DNA of 64,000 nt from M3007 sp964646615. Its GTDB lineage: Bacteria; Bacteroidota; Bacteroidia; Chitinophagales; Saprospiraceae. Shown piece by piece: positions 8,814-17,694 of this stretch. The stretch's first letter is position 1. Each line of letters opens with the position of its first letter. The translations under genes and the position numbers were made by a program. The stretch is from assembly GCA_964646615.1 (NCBI GenBank), contig CAZYEV010000046.1, forward strand, positions 1-64,000, given 5' to 3'. The notes beneath the pieces were generated by a model, which saw only the letters and a list, made by a program, of their open reading frames with translations, was not told the origin of the DNA and made no database searches.

Positions 8814-9197
8814 ATGGATAGGGTCATGAAAGTGCGATGTATCCAATGCGGAACAGAAGGCCGTGGGCGTAGCGATAAGCGTTTTTGCTCGAAGGATTGC
8901 AAAAATGCGTGGCATGCCGCCCGACGCGAGGAGTTGCGGGCCATCATGGGAGAGGTGAACGGGGCGTTGCGCCGCAACTGGACGCTCTTGGTTCGGGTGC
9001 TGGACGGCGCGTACCGCAAACAGGTCAGGCGGGCGGATCTGGAGTCTATGGGCTTTCGCTGGAAGTACATGACGGAGCTTTTCGTAGGCGAGGGCGGACG
9101 CACCTTCCACTTAGTGTACGACTGTGCCTGGGCAGAGCTGCCAGACGGAGAGGTGCTGATCTTGCGCAAGGGGTGGCGCGAGCAGGGGCATAAATAG
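8814..9197 (+). CDS. Small zinc-ribbon protein
   Basis: 127 residues from the ATG at 8814; the frame could start earlier at a TTG, but the zinc motif begins just after this ATG. The N-terminal ribbon is CIQCG ... FCSKDCKNAWH, a four-cysteine zinc-binding site followed by a helical region. The rest (WTLLVRVLDG, LESMGFRWKYMT, YDCAWAELPDGEVLIL) matches, from memory, a conserved Bacteroidota family of about 130 residues with a zinc ribbon and unknown function. A nucleic-acid-binding role is plausible but not shown. The stop codon (TAG, 9195-9197) abuts the first unit of repeat array 1. Confidence 0.8.
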   Translation: MDRVMKVRCIQCGTEGRGRSDKRFCSKDCKNAWHAARREELRAIMGEVNGALRRNWTLLVRVLDGAYRKQVRRADLESMGFRWKYMTELFVGEGGRTFHLVYDCAWAELPDGEVLILRKGWREQGHK

Positions 9198-9810
9198 AGG
9201 CGACATCTCCGACAGGAGGTGTCGCCTCGGGGCCTGTTTTTCTCTTAAGAAAAAGACAACACCTCCCTGTGGGAGATATCGCCTTGCCGCTCCTTGAGGC
9301 GACATCTCCGACAGAAGGTGTCGTCTCGGGGCCTGTTTTTCTCTTAAGAAAGACAACACCTCCCTGCGGGAGATGTCGCCTTGTCGCTCCTTGAGGCGAC
9401 ATCTCCGACAGAAGGTGTCGTCTCGGGGCCTGTTTTTCTCTTAAGAAAAAGACAACACCTCCCTGTGGGAGATGTCGCCTTGCCGCTCCTTGAGGCGACA
9501 TCTTCGCCAGAAGGTGTCGTCTCGGGGCCTGTTTTTCTCTTAAGAAAGACAACACCTCCCTGCGGGAGATGTCGCCTTGTCGCTCCTTGAGGCGACATCT
9601 CCGACAGAAGGTTCGCCTCGGGGCCTGTTTTTCTCTTAAAGACAACACCTCCCTGTGGGAGATGTCGCCTTGCCGCTCCTTGAGGCGACATCTTCGCCAG
9701 AAGGTTCGCCTCGGGGCCTGTTTTTCTCTTAAGAAAAAGACAACACCTCCCTGTGGGAGATGTCGCCTTGCCGCTCCTTGAGGCGACATCTTCGCCAGAA
9801 GGTTCGCCTA
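9197..9810. repeat. Structured tandem repeat array 1 (~97-bp units)
   Basis: Six full units and a partial seventh begin at about 9197, 9296, 9393, 9492, 9589, 9682 and 9780, so unit length is 93-99 bp. Each unit contains two inverted-repeat pairs. One is GGAGATGTCGCCT ... AGGCGACATCTCC around a 12-nt loop; the other is AGGTGTCGTCT ... AGACAACACCT around a segment with TTTTTCTCTTAAGAAAAA. The same stem core recurs in arrays 2 and 3. Unit lengths are not constant multiples of three, and no conserved start precedes the ORFs that run through, so coding is unlikely. No spacer is unique, so it is not a CRISPR. Confidence 0.92.
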
Positions 9811-9892
9811 GGCGTTTCCCCCGTGTTTTGCTCGGGTTGCCTCTCGAATGCGCCCGGTGCGCGTTTCGGTGTGAAAGAGAGGACGAGGATGC

Positions 9893-9900
9893 TACCTTTG
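9893..9900 (+). promoter_or_regulatory. Promoter -7 element of the FAD/Fe-S dehydrogenase
   Basis: TACCTTTG matches the Bacteroidota -7 consensus TAnnTTTG and lies 25 bp before the chosen ATG at 9926. No clear -33 TTG is seen. Confidence 0.5.
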
Positions 9901-9925
9901 CCCAGCCATTTGGGCGCGTTTGCTT

Positions 9926-12823
9926 ATGAGACTTCCTGACCTTCGCACTGACGAACTGCACCGGCGCCTGTACGCCACAGATGCTTCTATTTTTCGGGAA
10001 TTGCCCGCCGGGGTGGCCTACCCGCGCGATACGGCAGACATTCAGGCGCTGGTAGCGTATGCCCGGGAGCGGGGGCTTAGCCTGATTCCGCGCACAGCGG
10101 GTACGTCGCTGGCGGGTCAATGCGTGGGCGAGGGCATTGTGGTGGACGTGTCGCGCCATATGACGCGCATTTTGGAGATCAGCCCGGAGGAGCGCTGGGT
10201 GCGGGTGGAGCCGGGGGTCATTCGCGACGAGCTTAATGTTGCGCTCAAGCCCTATGGATTGTTTTTTGCTCCGAACACCTCTACGGCCAACCGGTGTATG
10301 TTGGGCGGCATGGTGGGCAACAACTCCTGTGGCACCACCTCGCTGGTGTATGGCAGCACTCGCGACCACCTGTTGGCCCTGCGCACGGTGCTCAGCGACG
10401 GTTCGGAGGCGTTTTTCCGCGCCCTGACGCCCCAAGAGTTTGCCGAAAAATGCCGCCTCGATCGGCTGGAAGGGCGCCTTTACCGGCACATCCAGGACCG
10501 GCTCTCGTCTCCCGAAGTTCAGGCGGAAATACGCGCCCACTACCCCAAGCCGCAGATACACCGGCGCAACACAGGCTATGCCGTTGACCTGTTGCTGCGC
10601 TCTAATGTCTTTACGCCTGGCGGGCCTGATTTCAATTTTTGCACGATGCTGGCCGGTTCGGAAGGCACGCTGGCCATCAGCACGGAAATAACGCTCAACG
10701 TCGTACCCTTGCCCGAGCCTCACGACGTGGTACTGTGCGCACACTTCGCTGATCTGCAAGAGTGCCTGCATGCCGTGGTGCTGGCCGTTCAGCATCGCCC
10801 CAGCGCCTGTGAGCTGATGGATCACCTCATCCTCAGCTGCGCCCGCGCCAACCGCGAACAGGCGCGCAACCGTTTTTTTATCGAAGGAGAACCCGCCGCC
10901 GTGCTCATGATCGAATTTCGCGGCTCAACGCCTCAGGAAGCCCACGACAAAGCGCAGACCCTTATCCGCGATTTTCGCGCTCAAGGCTTTGGCTACGCCT
11001 TTCCCGTCGTGCCAGCACCGCAATCGAAGCGCGTATGGGAACTGCGCAATGCCGGGCTGGGCGTGCTGTCCAACATGCCCGGGGCAGCCAAAGGCATCCC
11101 GTGCATCGAGGATACCGCTGTGGCCGTTACCGATTTGCCGGCCTACATTGCCGAATTTGAGGAACTCATGGGCCGCTTTGGCCAGAAATCGGTGTACTAC
11201 GCCCACGCCGGCGACGGTGAACTGCACCTGCGCCCTATTCTGAACCTGAAAGACGCCAACGACCGCCAACGCCTGCACGACATCGGTGAAGCCATGGCAC
11301 ACTTAATCAAAAAATACGGCGGCTCGCTCAGCGGCGAACACGGCGACGGGCGCGTCAGGGCTGAGTTTATTCCCATCGTATTGGGGCAAAAGAACTATGA
11401 GCTGCTGCGCGACATCAAACGCACCTGGGACCCCCAGGGCATCTTCAACCCCGGCAAGATCGTGGACGCTCCGCCCATGAACACTTCCCTGCGCTACGAA
11501 GCCGGCCAACAGGACCGCCCCTTCGAGACGGTGCTGGACTTCCCCGACGGCATCCTGCGCGCTGCCGAACGGTGCAACGGCTCAGGCGATTGCCGCCGCT
11601 TAGACTTCGCCGGCGGCACCATGTGCCCCAGCTATCGCGCCACCCGAGAGGAAAAACACAGCACCCGCGCCCGCGCCAACGCCCTGCGCGAATTCCTCAC
11701 CCGAAGCCAGCGCCCCAACCCCTTCAGCCACGAAGAACTCTACGAAGTCATGGACCTGTGCCTGTCGTGTAAGGCCTGCGCCTCCGAATGCCCCTCCAAC
11801 GTGGACATGGCCGCCATGAAGGCCGAATTTCTCCACCAGTACTACCGCACCCACGGCACGCCCTGGCGCGCTCGCCTCTTTGCCCACATCGCCCACCTGT
11901 ACCGCCTGGGCGCCTCTGTACCCGCGCTGACCAATTTCGCCCTGAAAAGCCCTCTGACCGCTCCCTTGCTCAAACGCCTGCTGGGCATCGCCCCAAAACG
12001 CAGCATACCCGCTCTGGGGCACACTACGCTGCGCCAATGGTATCGGAAGCACAACCAGCGTTTGCGCCCCAAAACGCCCCAAAAAGGCCTTGTATATCTG
12101 TTCTGCGACGAATTCACCAACTACACCGATGTGGAGGTGGGCATCGCTGCCCTCCGCCTCCTGTGGGGGCTGGGCTACCAGGTAGCGCTCATCGAACACC
12201 CCGAAAGCGGGCGGGCGGCCATCTCCAAAGGCCTGCTCGAACGCGCCCGCGACCTGGCCATCCAACAGGTCAATCGCTTCCAGGAAATCATCAGCGAACA
12301 AACGCCGCTGGTGGGCATCGAACCCTCGGCCCTGCTGACCTTCCGAGACGAATACCCGCGCTTAGTGCCGCCCTCCATGCGCTCAGCCGCCCAACGCTTG
12401 GGCGAAAACGCCCTCTTGCTCGAAGAATTCCTCTTCCGCGAAGCCCAAAAGGGCCACATCAGCGCCGACGACTTCACCGACGCGCCCCGACAGATATGGC
12501 TCCACGGCCACTGCCACCAAAAAGCCTTAGCCAGCATAGAACCCACCGCATGGATGCTGGGCCTGCCCCAAGGGCATACGGTATCTGTCATCCCCTCCGG
12601 CTGCTGCGGCATGGCCGGCTCTTTCGGCTACGAACGCGAACACTACGACGTGAGCATGCGCATCGGCGAACTCGTCCTCCTGCCCGCCGTGCGCACCCTG
12701 CCCCCCGACGCCATCATCGCCGCCCCGGGCACCAGCTGCCGCCACCAAATCCTCGACGGCACCGGACGCACCGCCCTGCACCCCGCCCAAGTGCTGGCCC
12801 AAGCTCTGCGCCCCCACGGGTAA
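9926..12823 (+). CDS. FAD-binding and Fe-S-binding dehydrogenase (GlcD-GlcF/YdiJ type)
   Basis: 965 residues from the ATG at 9926; a TTG six bases upstream is a less likely start. A flavin-linked 2-hydroxyacid dehydrogenase that passes electrons through iron-sulfur clusters. Domains in order: FAD_binding_4 at about 35-260 (AGTSLAGQCVGEGIVVD, GGMVGNNSCGTTSLVYG), FAD-oxidase C-terminal domain at about 270-530 (YYAHAGDGELHLRP, GSLSGEHGDGRVR), a ferredoxin-like segment at about 545-640 (CNGSGDCRR, then CLSCKACASECP), and a CCG-type C-terminal domain with GHCHQKAL and SGCCGMAGSFGY. Length and order match YdiJ-like D-2-hydroxyglutarate or related hydroxyacid dehydrogenases, and the fusion replaces separate glcD and glcF genes. 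The substrate cannot be fixed from sequence. It stands alone, after repeat array 1. Confidence 0.9.
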   Translation: MRLPDLRTDELHRRLYATDASIFRELPAGVAYPRDTADIQALVAYARERGLSLIPRTAGTSLAGQCVGEGIVVDVSRHMTRILEISPEERWVRVEPGVIRDELNVALKPYGLFFAPNTSTANRCMLGGMVGNNSCGTTSLVYGSTRDHLLALRTVLSDGSEAFFRALTPQEFAEKCRLDRLEGRLYRHIQDRLSSPEVQAEIRAHYPKPQIHRRNTGYAVDLLLRSNVFTPGGPDFNFCTMLAGSEGTLAISTEITLNVVPLPEPHDVVLCAHFADLQECLHAVVLAVQHRPSACELMDHLILSCARANREQARNRFFIEGEPAAVLMIEFRGSTPQEAHDKAQTLIRDFRAQGFGYAFPVVPAPQSKRVWELRNAGLGVLSNMPGAAKGIPCIEDTAVAVTDLPAYIAEFEELMGRFGQKSVYYAHAGDGELHLRPILNLKDANDRQRLHDIGEAMAHLIKKYGGSLSGEHGDGRVRAEFIPIVLGQKNYELLRDIKRTWDPQGIFNPGKIVDAPPMNTSLRYEAGQQDRPFETVLDFPDGILRAAERCNGSGDCRRLDFAGGTMCPSYRATREEKHSTRARANALREFLTRSQRPNPFSHEELYEVMDLCLSCKACASECPSNVDMAAMKAEFLHQYYRTHGTPWRARLFAHIAHLYRLGASVPALTNFALKSPLTAPLLKRLLGIAPKRSIPALGHTTLRQWYRKHNQRLRPKTPQKGLVYLFCDEFTNYTDVEVGIAALRLLWGLGYQVALIEHPESGRAAISKGLLERARDLAIQQVNRFQEIISEQTPLVGIEPSALLTFRDEYPRLVPPSMRSAAQRLGENALLLEEFLFREAQKGHISADDFTDAPRQIWLHGHCHQKALASIEPTAWMLGLPQGHTVSVIPSGCCGMAGSFGYEREHYDVSMRIGELVLLPAVRTLPPDAIIAAPGTSCRHQILDGTGRTALHPAQVLAQALRPHG

Positions 12824-12872
12824 GGCGAAGCCATCGTGCCCCCCGGTAGAAGCCTCTTTGCAGCCTGATTTC

Positions 12873-12927
12873 ACCGCAGAGAAACGCCGAGAAAAGCACC
12901 TCTGTGGCCCCTGGCGCCCTCTGCGGT
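12873..12927. repeat. Dispersed palindrome of the ACCGCAGAG type
   Basis: ACCGCAGAG (12873-12881) and CTCTGCGGT (12919-12927) are perfect 9-bp inverted repeats with a 37-nt spacer that holds a second partial pair. Degenerate relatives are visible near 25150-25212 and 28229-28300. It resembles the CGCAGAG-type intergenic palindromes scattered through many environmental genomes. Confidence 0.55.
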
Positions 12928-12999
12928 TTTCTAACCTCCTGCCTCGCAGCAGCCTTGCACAAGATCAGCTACCATGCTTCCGCTGCAAAACAGCCCTCC

Positions 13000-13866
13000 C
13001 TATTGGCGCTGAAACGACGCACGGCCCAACAGCTGCCCGCTCTGGGCGTCGAGCACCACCAGGAAGTACAGGCCCGCCGGCAAATGGCCCGTCGGCACGG
13101 TCTCTCCGCTGTAAAGCAAGTGGCTGCCCACCTTCCGGCCCGTGACATCCAGCACCTGTGCGAATAAAAGGCCCTCACGCGCCATATAAAGCCGCAGGAA
13201 CTCCGAAGTCGGATTGGGCGACAGTAGCACCGGCAGCAGCGAAGTCGGCTCTGAGGCGCTCACGGAGCCTTCAAAGGCCAGCGCATCTACCCACATAGAA
13301 CTATTCACCGCCGGAGCAGCCGGGTCTTTGCTCGAAGCAATAACGATCAGCGCCGTATCGGGCTGGGCGTTGGAGCGATACGACAGGGGCACCGAAAACG
13401 GCATATAGACCGCCGCCGCACCGCCCTGCCAGAAGAACGTCGCTACCGTATCGCGCCCGCCCCCCGGCAAGGTGCGCGTCAGCAGCCCAAAGACCGTGCA
13501 GCTATCGCCTACCCCCGGCGTGTACTGGTAATAACCCGCCAGGCGCGCCGGACGCTGATTGTAGGCAAAACCGCCACTCACACTCTGAGTCGCCACGTCC
13601 AATTTGCCCGTAAACAGCAAACCCGGCACCCGCGCAATGCCTAAATCGCGCGTGAAAAGCCGCGCCGCGAAATTGCCCGAATACCGGTCGGTGCTCTTCT
13701 CACAGGTAACCGCAATGCCGTTGGTCGCCTGAGCCACCACCCCCCAACCCGTCGGATACTCATACCCCGGCGCCGACTGCCAGGCCTCAAAATCCGCATT
13801 CGGTATCTGGGCCAACGCCGCAAAACCAGCGGCCGTAAACAGCAAAGTGTAGAGTTGTTTTTTCAT
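13000..13866 (-). CDS. T9SS-exported protein with PCMD-like N-terminal domain
   Basis: 288 residues from the ATG at 13866, where a signal peptide begins (MKKQLYTLLFTAAGFAALAQ). After cleavage the protein opens with IPNADFEAW and YPTGWGV, then STDRYSGNFAARL. This pattern resembles PCMD-type or carbohydrate-binding-like beta-sandwich domains of Bacteroidota surface proteins. The C-terminus is a type A sorting domain (LLSPNPTSEFLRLYM, VLDVTGRKV, LPAGLYFLVV). T9SS export is the safe call; the ligand is unknown. The longer upstream frame lacks signal-like sequence and was rejected. Repeat array 2 lies about 260 bp upstream. Confidence 0.8.
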   Translation of the reverse strand: MKKQLYTLLFTAAGFAALAQIPNADFEAWQSAPGYEYPTGWGVVAQATNGIAVTCEKSTDRYSGNFAARLFTRDLGIARVPGLLFTGKLDVATQSVSGGFAYNQRPARLAGYYQYTPGVGDSCTVFGLLTRTLPGGGRDTVATFFWQGGAAAVYMPFSVPLSYRSNAQPDTALIVIASSKDPAAPAVNSSMWVDALAFEGSVSASEPTSLLPVLLSPNPTSEFLRLYMAREGLLFAQVLDVTGRKVGSHLLYSGETVPTGHLPAGLYFLVVLDAQSGQLLGRASFQRQ

Positions 13867-14128
13867 AAAATAAACCGTTTTAAATTGAAAATGAAACACA
13901 AAAATCACAGAAAAACGATGGAGCCGCCATAGCCTCCCACACTTTTTTTTCGCACACCTCCGAGACAGACTCCAAATAACAGAAAACCACCAACGCCCCG
14001 ATGAAAAGGAAGAACATCTCGCCGGCAAAATTCGAGCTTTTGGGCAAGCCGGCAAATAGCTTGCTCAGAAAGTCAGCTTCGCCGGAAGATCGAAGAGGCC
14101 CAGAGACAGTACCTCCCTAAGAAGCATA

Positions 14129-14578
14129 GAGGCGACACCTCCCTGCGGGAGATGTCGCCTCCCGCCCCCAGAGGTGTCGTCTTCGAGGAACGAGAAGGCG
14201 ACACCTCTAAAACAAAATCAACACAAAAAATCAAAGATAAGCACATAGAAGTACAGAGACAACACCTCCCTACGGAAGATGTCGCCTCCCCCCAGAGGTG
14301 TCGTCTTCGAGGAACGAGAAGGCGACACCTCTAAAACAAAATCAACACAAAAAATCAAAGATAAACGAATAGAAGCACAGAGACAACACCTCCCGGCGGG
14401 AGATGTCGCCTCTCCCAGAGGTGTCGTCTTCGAGGAACGAGAAGGCGACACCTCCAAAACAAAGTCAACACAAAAAATCAAAGATAAACGAATAGAAGCA
14501 CAGAGACAACACCTCCCGGCGGGAGATGTCGCCTCCCCCAGAGGTGCCGTCTTCGAGGAACGAGAAGGCGACACCTCC
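14129..14578 (+). repeat. Structured tandem repeat array 2 (123-bp units)
   Basis: Four copies with a period of 123-124 bp; the marker CAGAGGTG falls at 14169, 14293, 14416 and 14539. Each unit holds a 37-nt hairpin on the plus strand: the first, at 14171-14207, has 14-bp arms GAGGTGTCGTCTTC and GAAGGCGACACCTC around the loop GAGGAACGA, with a single G-U pair. A second pair in the unit (AGACAACACCTCC with GGAGATGTCGCCT) uses the same core. The units are linked by an A-rich segment. The hairpin is homologous to that of array 3 on the opposite strand. Confidence 0.92.
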
Positions 14579-15038
14579 AAAAAAATAACATAAAATACAG
14601 AAAAAAACAGAAAAAGCCACACCCTTCATCTTCTATATTCAGAAGAGGCCGGCAACGAATGCCGCATGGCAGCCGAAACGGCTTAGCCGGCCAACGCATT
14701 CTATGTCTTCTCTAATAGCAATAGTTATTTCAATATAAATTAATAGAAAAAAACACCAATTGACTGAAGGTATTTCTTGCTGCATTTCTCTGCGGTTGGA
14801 AAAAAAATCTTGGAGCCTACCAGCATCACAACTGTGAGCAACATCAGTCGTTTAAATAGGAAGTAATAGAAAAAAATACTGAGACCACAGAGATTTTTTT
14901 TCTGGCAATCACAAGCCCGCGTATTGTTTACGGCCATTAAAAGTTAAGCCTGAATGGGCCGCTGAGCATCGAAGTGGGTTTTGAGGCTGGCCTTTGAGCG
15001 AGGCCGGGCTGCTGAAAAAGTAAATAGGCCTATATTTC
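14579..15038. other. 460-bp A+T-rich intergenic region
   Basis: No gene recognised. It separates repeat array 2 from the 3' end of the glycosyltransferase gene. Fragments such as CTCTGCGGTT and ACCACAGAGA are reminiscent of the CGCAGAG palindrome family. Confidence 0.4.
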
Positions 15039-16193
15039 CTATTCTTTTCCGAACATCTCTGCCAGTTGTGCATACGTTTGTCGCACTGTGGTTTGCAGGC
15101 GCTGATAGATGCCTGGCGCGGCGGTTTGTTTTTTGCGCACGGCTTGGGGCGTCAGGTGCCGCAGGAAGTCGGCCATTTGCTCCTGGATGCGGTCGTTTTC
15201 CTTGATGAGCCAGCCGGCGTCTTGCAGCAGGTGCCAGTTGTCGCTGTCGGGGCTGCCACAGAAGAGGATAGCACCGCCGACGGCGATGGCGCTGACGGCT
15301 TTGGAGGGCACGGCTACGTGTGTCCAGCTGCGGCGCAATGATACCAGGTGGACACTGATGAAGGCTAATTGTTCGCGCGGGACGTGGTCGAGCAGCACCA
15401 CACCGGGCTTTCCCTGGGCATAGGCTTTCAGGGCGGGCGCCTGGTTGCCGTAGAGGGCCAGGATGAGTCGGTGCCGCTCTGGGTCGAGGTGGTCTATGGC
15501 GGCGCGGATAAACTCCGGGTTGTGCGGGTCGCCCACGTTGCCGCAATAGCCGAGCATGACTCGGTCAGGGTCGTACCAGTCGGGCGGCGTTTCGGGGCGC
15601 GTCAGGGTATGGAAGAACACGCCGCAGGGCAACAGCAGTGCGGGCAGGTCGGGCCTTTGGTACGCCTGCCGCAGATGTTCGGCCTGGCGGGGGCCGAGGG
15701 CGATGAGGGCGTGCGGGGCGCGTCGGTAGGTAGCGCGCAGGGCAAGCCGGTACAGCGGATGGCGCTCGTGGATCCAGCCCGTTGCGCGGAAGCCTTCGGG
15801 AAAGAGGTCGAACGCCCACAACAGCCAGCGCGTGCGGCGCGGCAGCAACCAGCCGGCCCACATAGGCAACAACGGCGGACTGGTGGTACACACGATCCAG
15901 CGGTGGCGGTAGCGCCAGGCGCGCGCCAGGAGCGCCAGGCCATCGTACACCATGGTCAGCAGGCGAGGCACAGGGCGGTTGCCCTCGTAGGGCGTCCACA
16001 GGCGGTGCACCTCACCCGCAGGCCGACGCCGCCCGCCTCCACCAGCGAAGGAACGGCCTATGCACAGCACCACGCTGCGAATGCCGTGCTCGCGCTCCAG
16101 GTATTCCACCAGGTCGCACACCGACTCGCCGTTGATGTTCGGATTGGGCGGATAATGGCGCGTAAGAAAAACCACCGGAGCAGAGGTGCTCAT
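15039..16193 (-). CDS. Glycosyltransferase, GT4-like
   Basis: 384 residues, cytoplasmic and probably membrane-associated. The N-terminus (VVFLTRHYPPNPNINGESVCDLVEYL) is the usual start of GT-B glycosyltransferases of the WbuB/GT4 group, with the nucleotide-sugar-binding half at about 200-384 (VMLGYCGNVGDPHNPEFI, and AVPSKAVSAIAVGGAI, which carries the typical PSK motif). It transfers a sugar to a growing lipid-linked glycan; donor and acceptor are unknown. It starts 13 bp after the stop of the epimerase gene at 16207-17268, so the two form an operon. That pairing suggests the epimerase supplies a special deoxy or epimerised sugar donor. Confidence 0.85.
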   Translation of the reverse strand: MSTSAPVVFLTRHYPPNPNINGESVCDLVEYLEREHGIRSVVLCIGRSFAGGGGRRRPAGEVHRLWTPYEGNRPVPRLLTMVYDGLALLARAWRYRHRWIVCTTSPPLLPMWAGWLLPRRTRWLLWAFDLFPEGFRATGWIHERHPLYRLALRATYRRAPHALIALGPRQAEHLRQAYQRPDLPALLLPCGVFFHTLTRPETPPDWYDPDRVMLGYCGNVGDPHNPEFIRAAIDHLDPERHRLILALYGNQAPALKAYAQGKPGVVLLDHVPREQLAFISVHLVSLRRSWTHVAVPSKAVSAIAVGGAILFCGSPDSDNWHLLQDAGWLIKENDRIQEQMADFLRHLTPQAVRKKQTAAPGIYQRLQTTVRQTYAQLAEMFGKE

Positions 16194-16206
16194 AAAAATC
16201 CAACCT

Positions 16207-17268
16207 TCACACGCGCTCCAGCAGCGCGTTGTAGATGCGAACCAATATGCTTTTCAAGTCGTACTGATAACTCCACTCCGGGTAGTGCTGCTGAAATTTG
16301 CGCACGTCGCTGATGTACCAGATGTGGTCGCCCACGCGGTTGATGGGGCTGTACTGATAGTTCAGCTTCTTGCCCGCAATTTCTTCGCACATCTGAATGG
16401 CCTCCAGCATCGAGCAGTTGGAAAAGCGACTGCCGCCGGCATTGTACACCTCACCCGGGCGCGGGTTCTGGTAATAGTGCCAGAACATGTTCACTAAATC
16501 GTAGCTGTCAATGTTGTCGCGCACCTGCTTGCCTTTGTAGCCGAAGATGGTGTATTCGCGGCCCGTAACTACGCATTTCATCAGGTACGACAAAAAGCCG
16601 TGCAGCTGGGCGCCCGAATGGCCCGCTCCCGTCAGGCAGCCGCCGCGGAAAGAGGCCGTTTTCAGGTTAAAATAGCGCCCATATTCCTGCACCAGCACGT
16701 CAGCTGCCACTTTGGAGGCCCCAAAGAGCGAGTGTGTGGTGTGGTCTAAGCTCATGTACTCATCAATGCCGTGCTCGTAATAAGGGTGGTCGGCGGCCAC
16801 TTCCCAGCGCGTGTCGAGTTCGACTAAGGGCAGCAGGTTAGGGTTGTCGCCGTAAACTTTGTTGGTCGAGGTGAAGATGAACACGGCCTGAGGGCAGTGC
16901 CGGCGCGTCAGTTCCAGCAGGTTGAGCGTGCCGTTGGCGTTGACGCTGAAGTCCGTAAAGGGTTCGCGTGCGGCCCAGTCGTGGCTGGGCTGGGCAGCTG
17001 TGTGCACAATGAGGCGAATGTCGGTGCCGTATTCCTGAAAGATGCGCTCCAGGGCCTCTAAGTCCCGAATATCGGCGCTGTAGTGGCGGTAGTTGGGGTA
17101 GCGCTCCAGCAGGCGGTCGCGGTTCCAGGCCGTCGAGGCTTCGGGGCCGAAGAAGTAGGCCCGCATGTCGTTGTCAATGCCGACCACGAGGTCGAACTTG
17201 TCGGAAAAGAAGGCGACCGACTCTCCGCCAATCAGGCCCGCCGAACCGGTAATAAGGGCAACGTTCAT
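16207..17268 (-). CDS. CDP-paratose 2-epimerase-like SDR
   Basis: 353 residues from the ATG at 17268; the frame extends upstream without a Rossmann motif. The nucleotide-binding loop GSAGLIGGES sits at the N-terminus, and TSTNKVYGDNP and GKQVRDNIDS are hallmarks of the RfbE/CDP-tyvelose epimerase branch of extended SDRs. The enzyme would interconvert a CDP-linked deoxyhexose or a related nucleotide sugar. The active-site YxxxK reads FGASK here: the catalytic Tyr is Phe while Lys is kept. I believe this occurs in a subfamily of these proteins, but it makes the exact reaction uncertain. It is followed after 13 bp by a glycosyltransferase gene. Confidence 0.8.
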   Translation of the reverse strand: MNVALITGSAGLIGGESVAFFSDKFDLVVGIDNDMRAYFFGPEASTAWNRDRLLERYPNYRHYSADIRDLEALERIFQEYGTDIRLIVHTAAQPSHDWAAREPFTDFSVNANGTLNLLELTRRHCPQAVFIFTSTNKVYGDNPNLLPLVELDTRWEVAADHPYYEHGIDEYMSLDHTTHSLFGASKVAADVLVQEYGRYFNLKTASFRGGCLTGAGHSGAQLHGFLSYLMKCVVTGREYTIFGYKGKQVRDNIDSYDLVNMFWHYYQNPRPGEVYNAGGSRFSNCSMLEAIQMCEEIAGKKLNYQYSPINRVGDHIWYISDVRKFQQHYPEWSYQYDLKSILVRIYNALLERV

Positions 17269-17694
17269 GAGCGATGTGCACGAGTTTGGGTAATGAAAAA
17301 CCAGACAGGCCGCAAAGAAAAGGCAAGCGGCGCATTTGGGCCTGCGACAAAAGCTACGGGCCATGGACGGTGCATTCAGTATTGGCCCGAAACCTGGGTG
17401 CCTTTGTGCTCCTCTCTTTGGCCCTTCGCAGTAAAAACTCATTTGTGCATTTGTGGCAACAAAAAGCAAAATTTGTCTATTGGTGTCTATGCTTCATTAC
17501 ATGCCATGTAACGCATTGTCCAAACCTACTCGCCATGACCGGGTGCGAAAAATTCATGTGCGACCGCCGACCCTTATTCTGGTCTGTAATTGATGACCGG
17601 CCGTCGGACGTCAGCGACGAGCTGCTTTTTTAGAATGCTGACCGAAGGCGTTGCTTCGCATCTTTTCCCTGAGGCAGGCTCGCCGGATAGGACC
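17269..17694. other. 426-bp intergenic region
   Basis: No gene, tRNA or clear terminator is seen. It lies upstream of the epimerase-glycosyltransferase pair and should hold its promoter. A plus-strand ORF of 119 codons here has no recognisable protein features. Confidence 0.4.

Noticed and set aside
9046..10825. Long minus-strand ORFs through repeat array 1 and antisense to the FAD/Fe-S gene (247 and 493 codons)
   Set aside because: They translate the repeat units in drifting frames and run antisense to a clearly recognised dehydrogenase; there is no conserved domain or signal.
14152..14622. ORFs on both strands through array 2 (up to 134 codons)
   Set aside because: They arise because the unit length is close to a multiple of three; the same region is open in several frames, as expected for a repeat without stops.
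17274..17633. 119-codon ORF in the gap upstream of the epimerase
   Set aside because: No domain, unusual composition, and it covers the expected promoter region.
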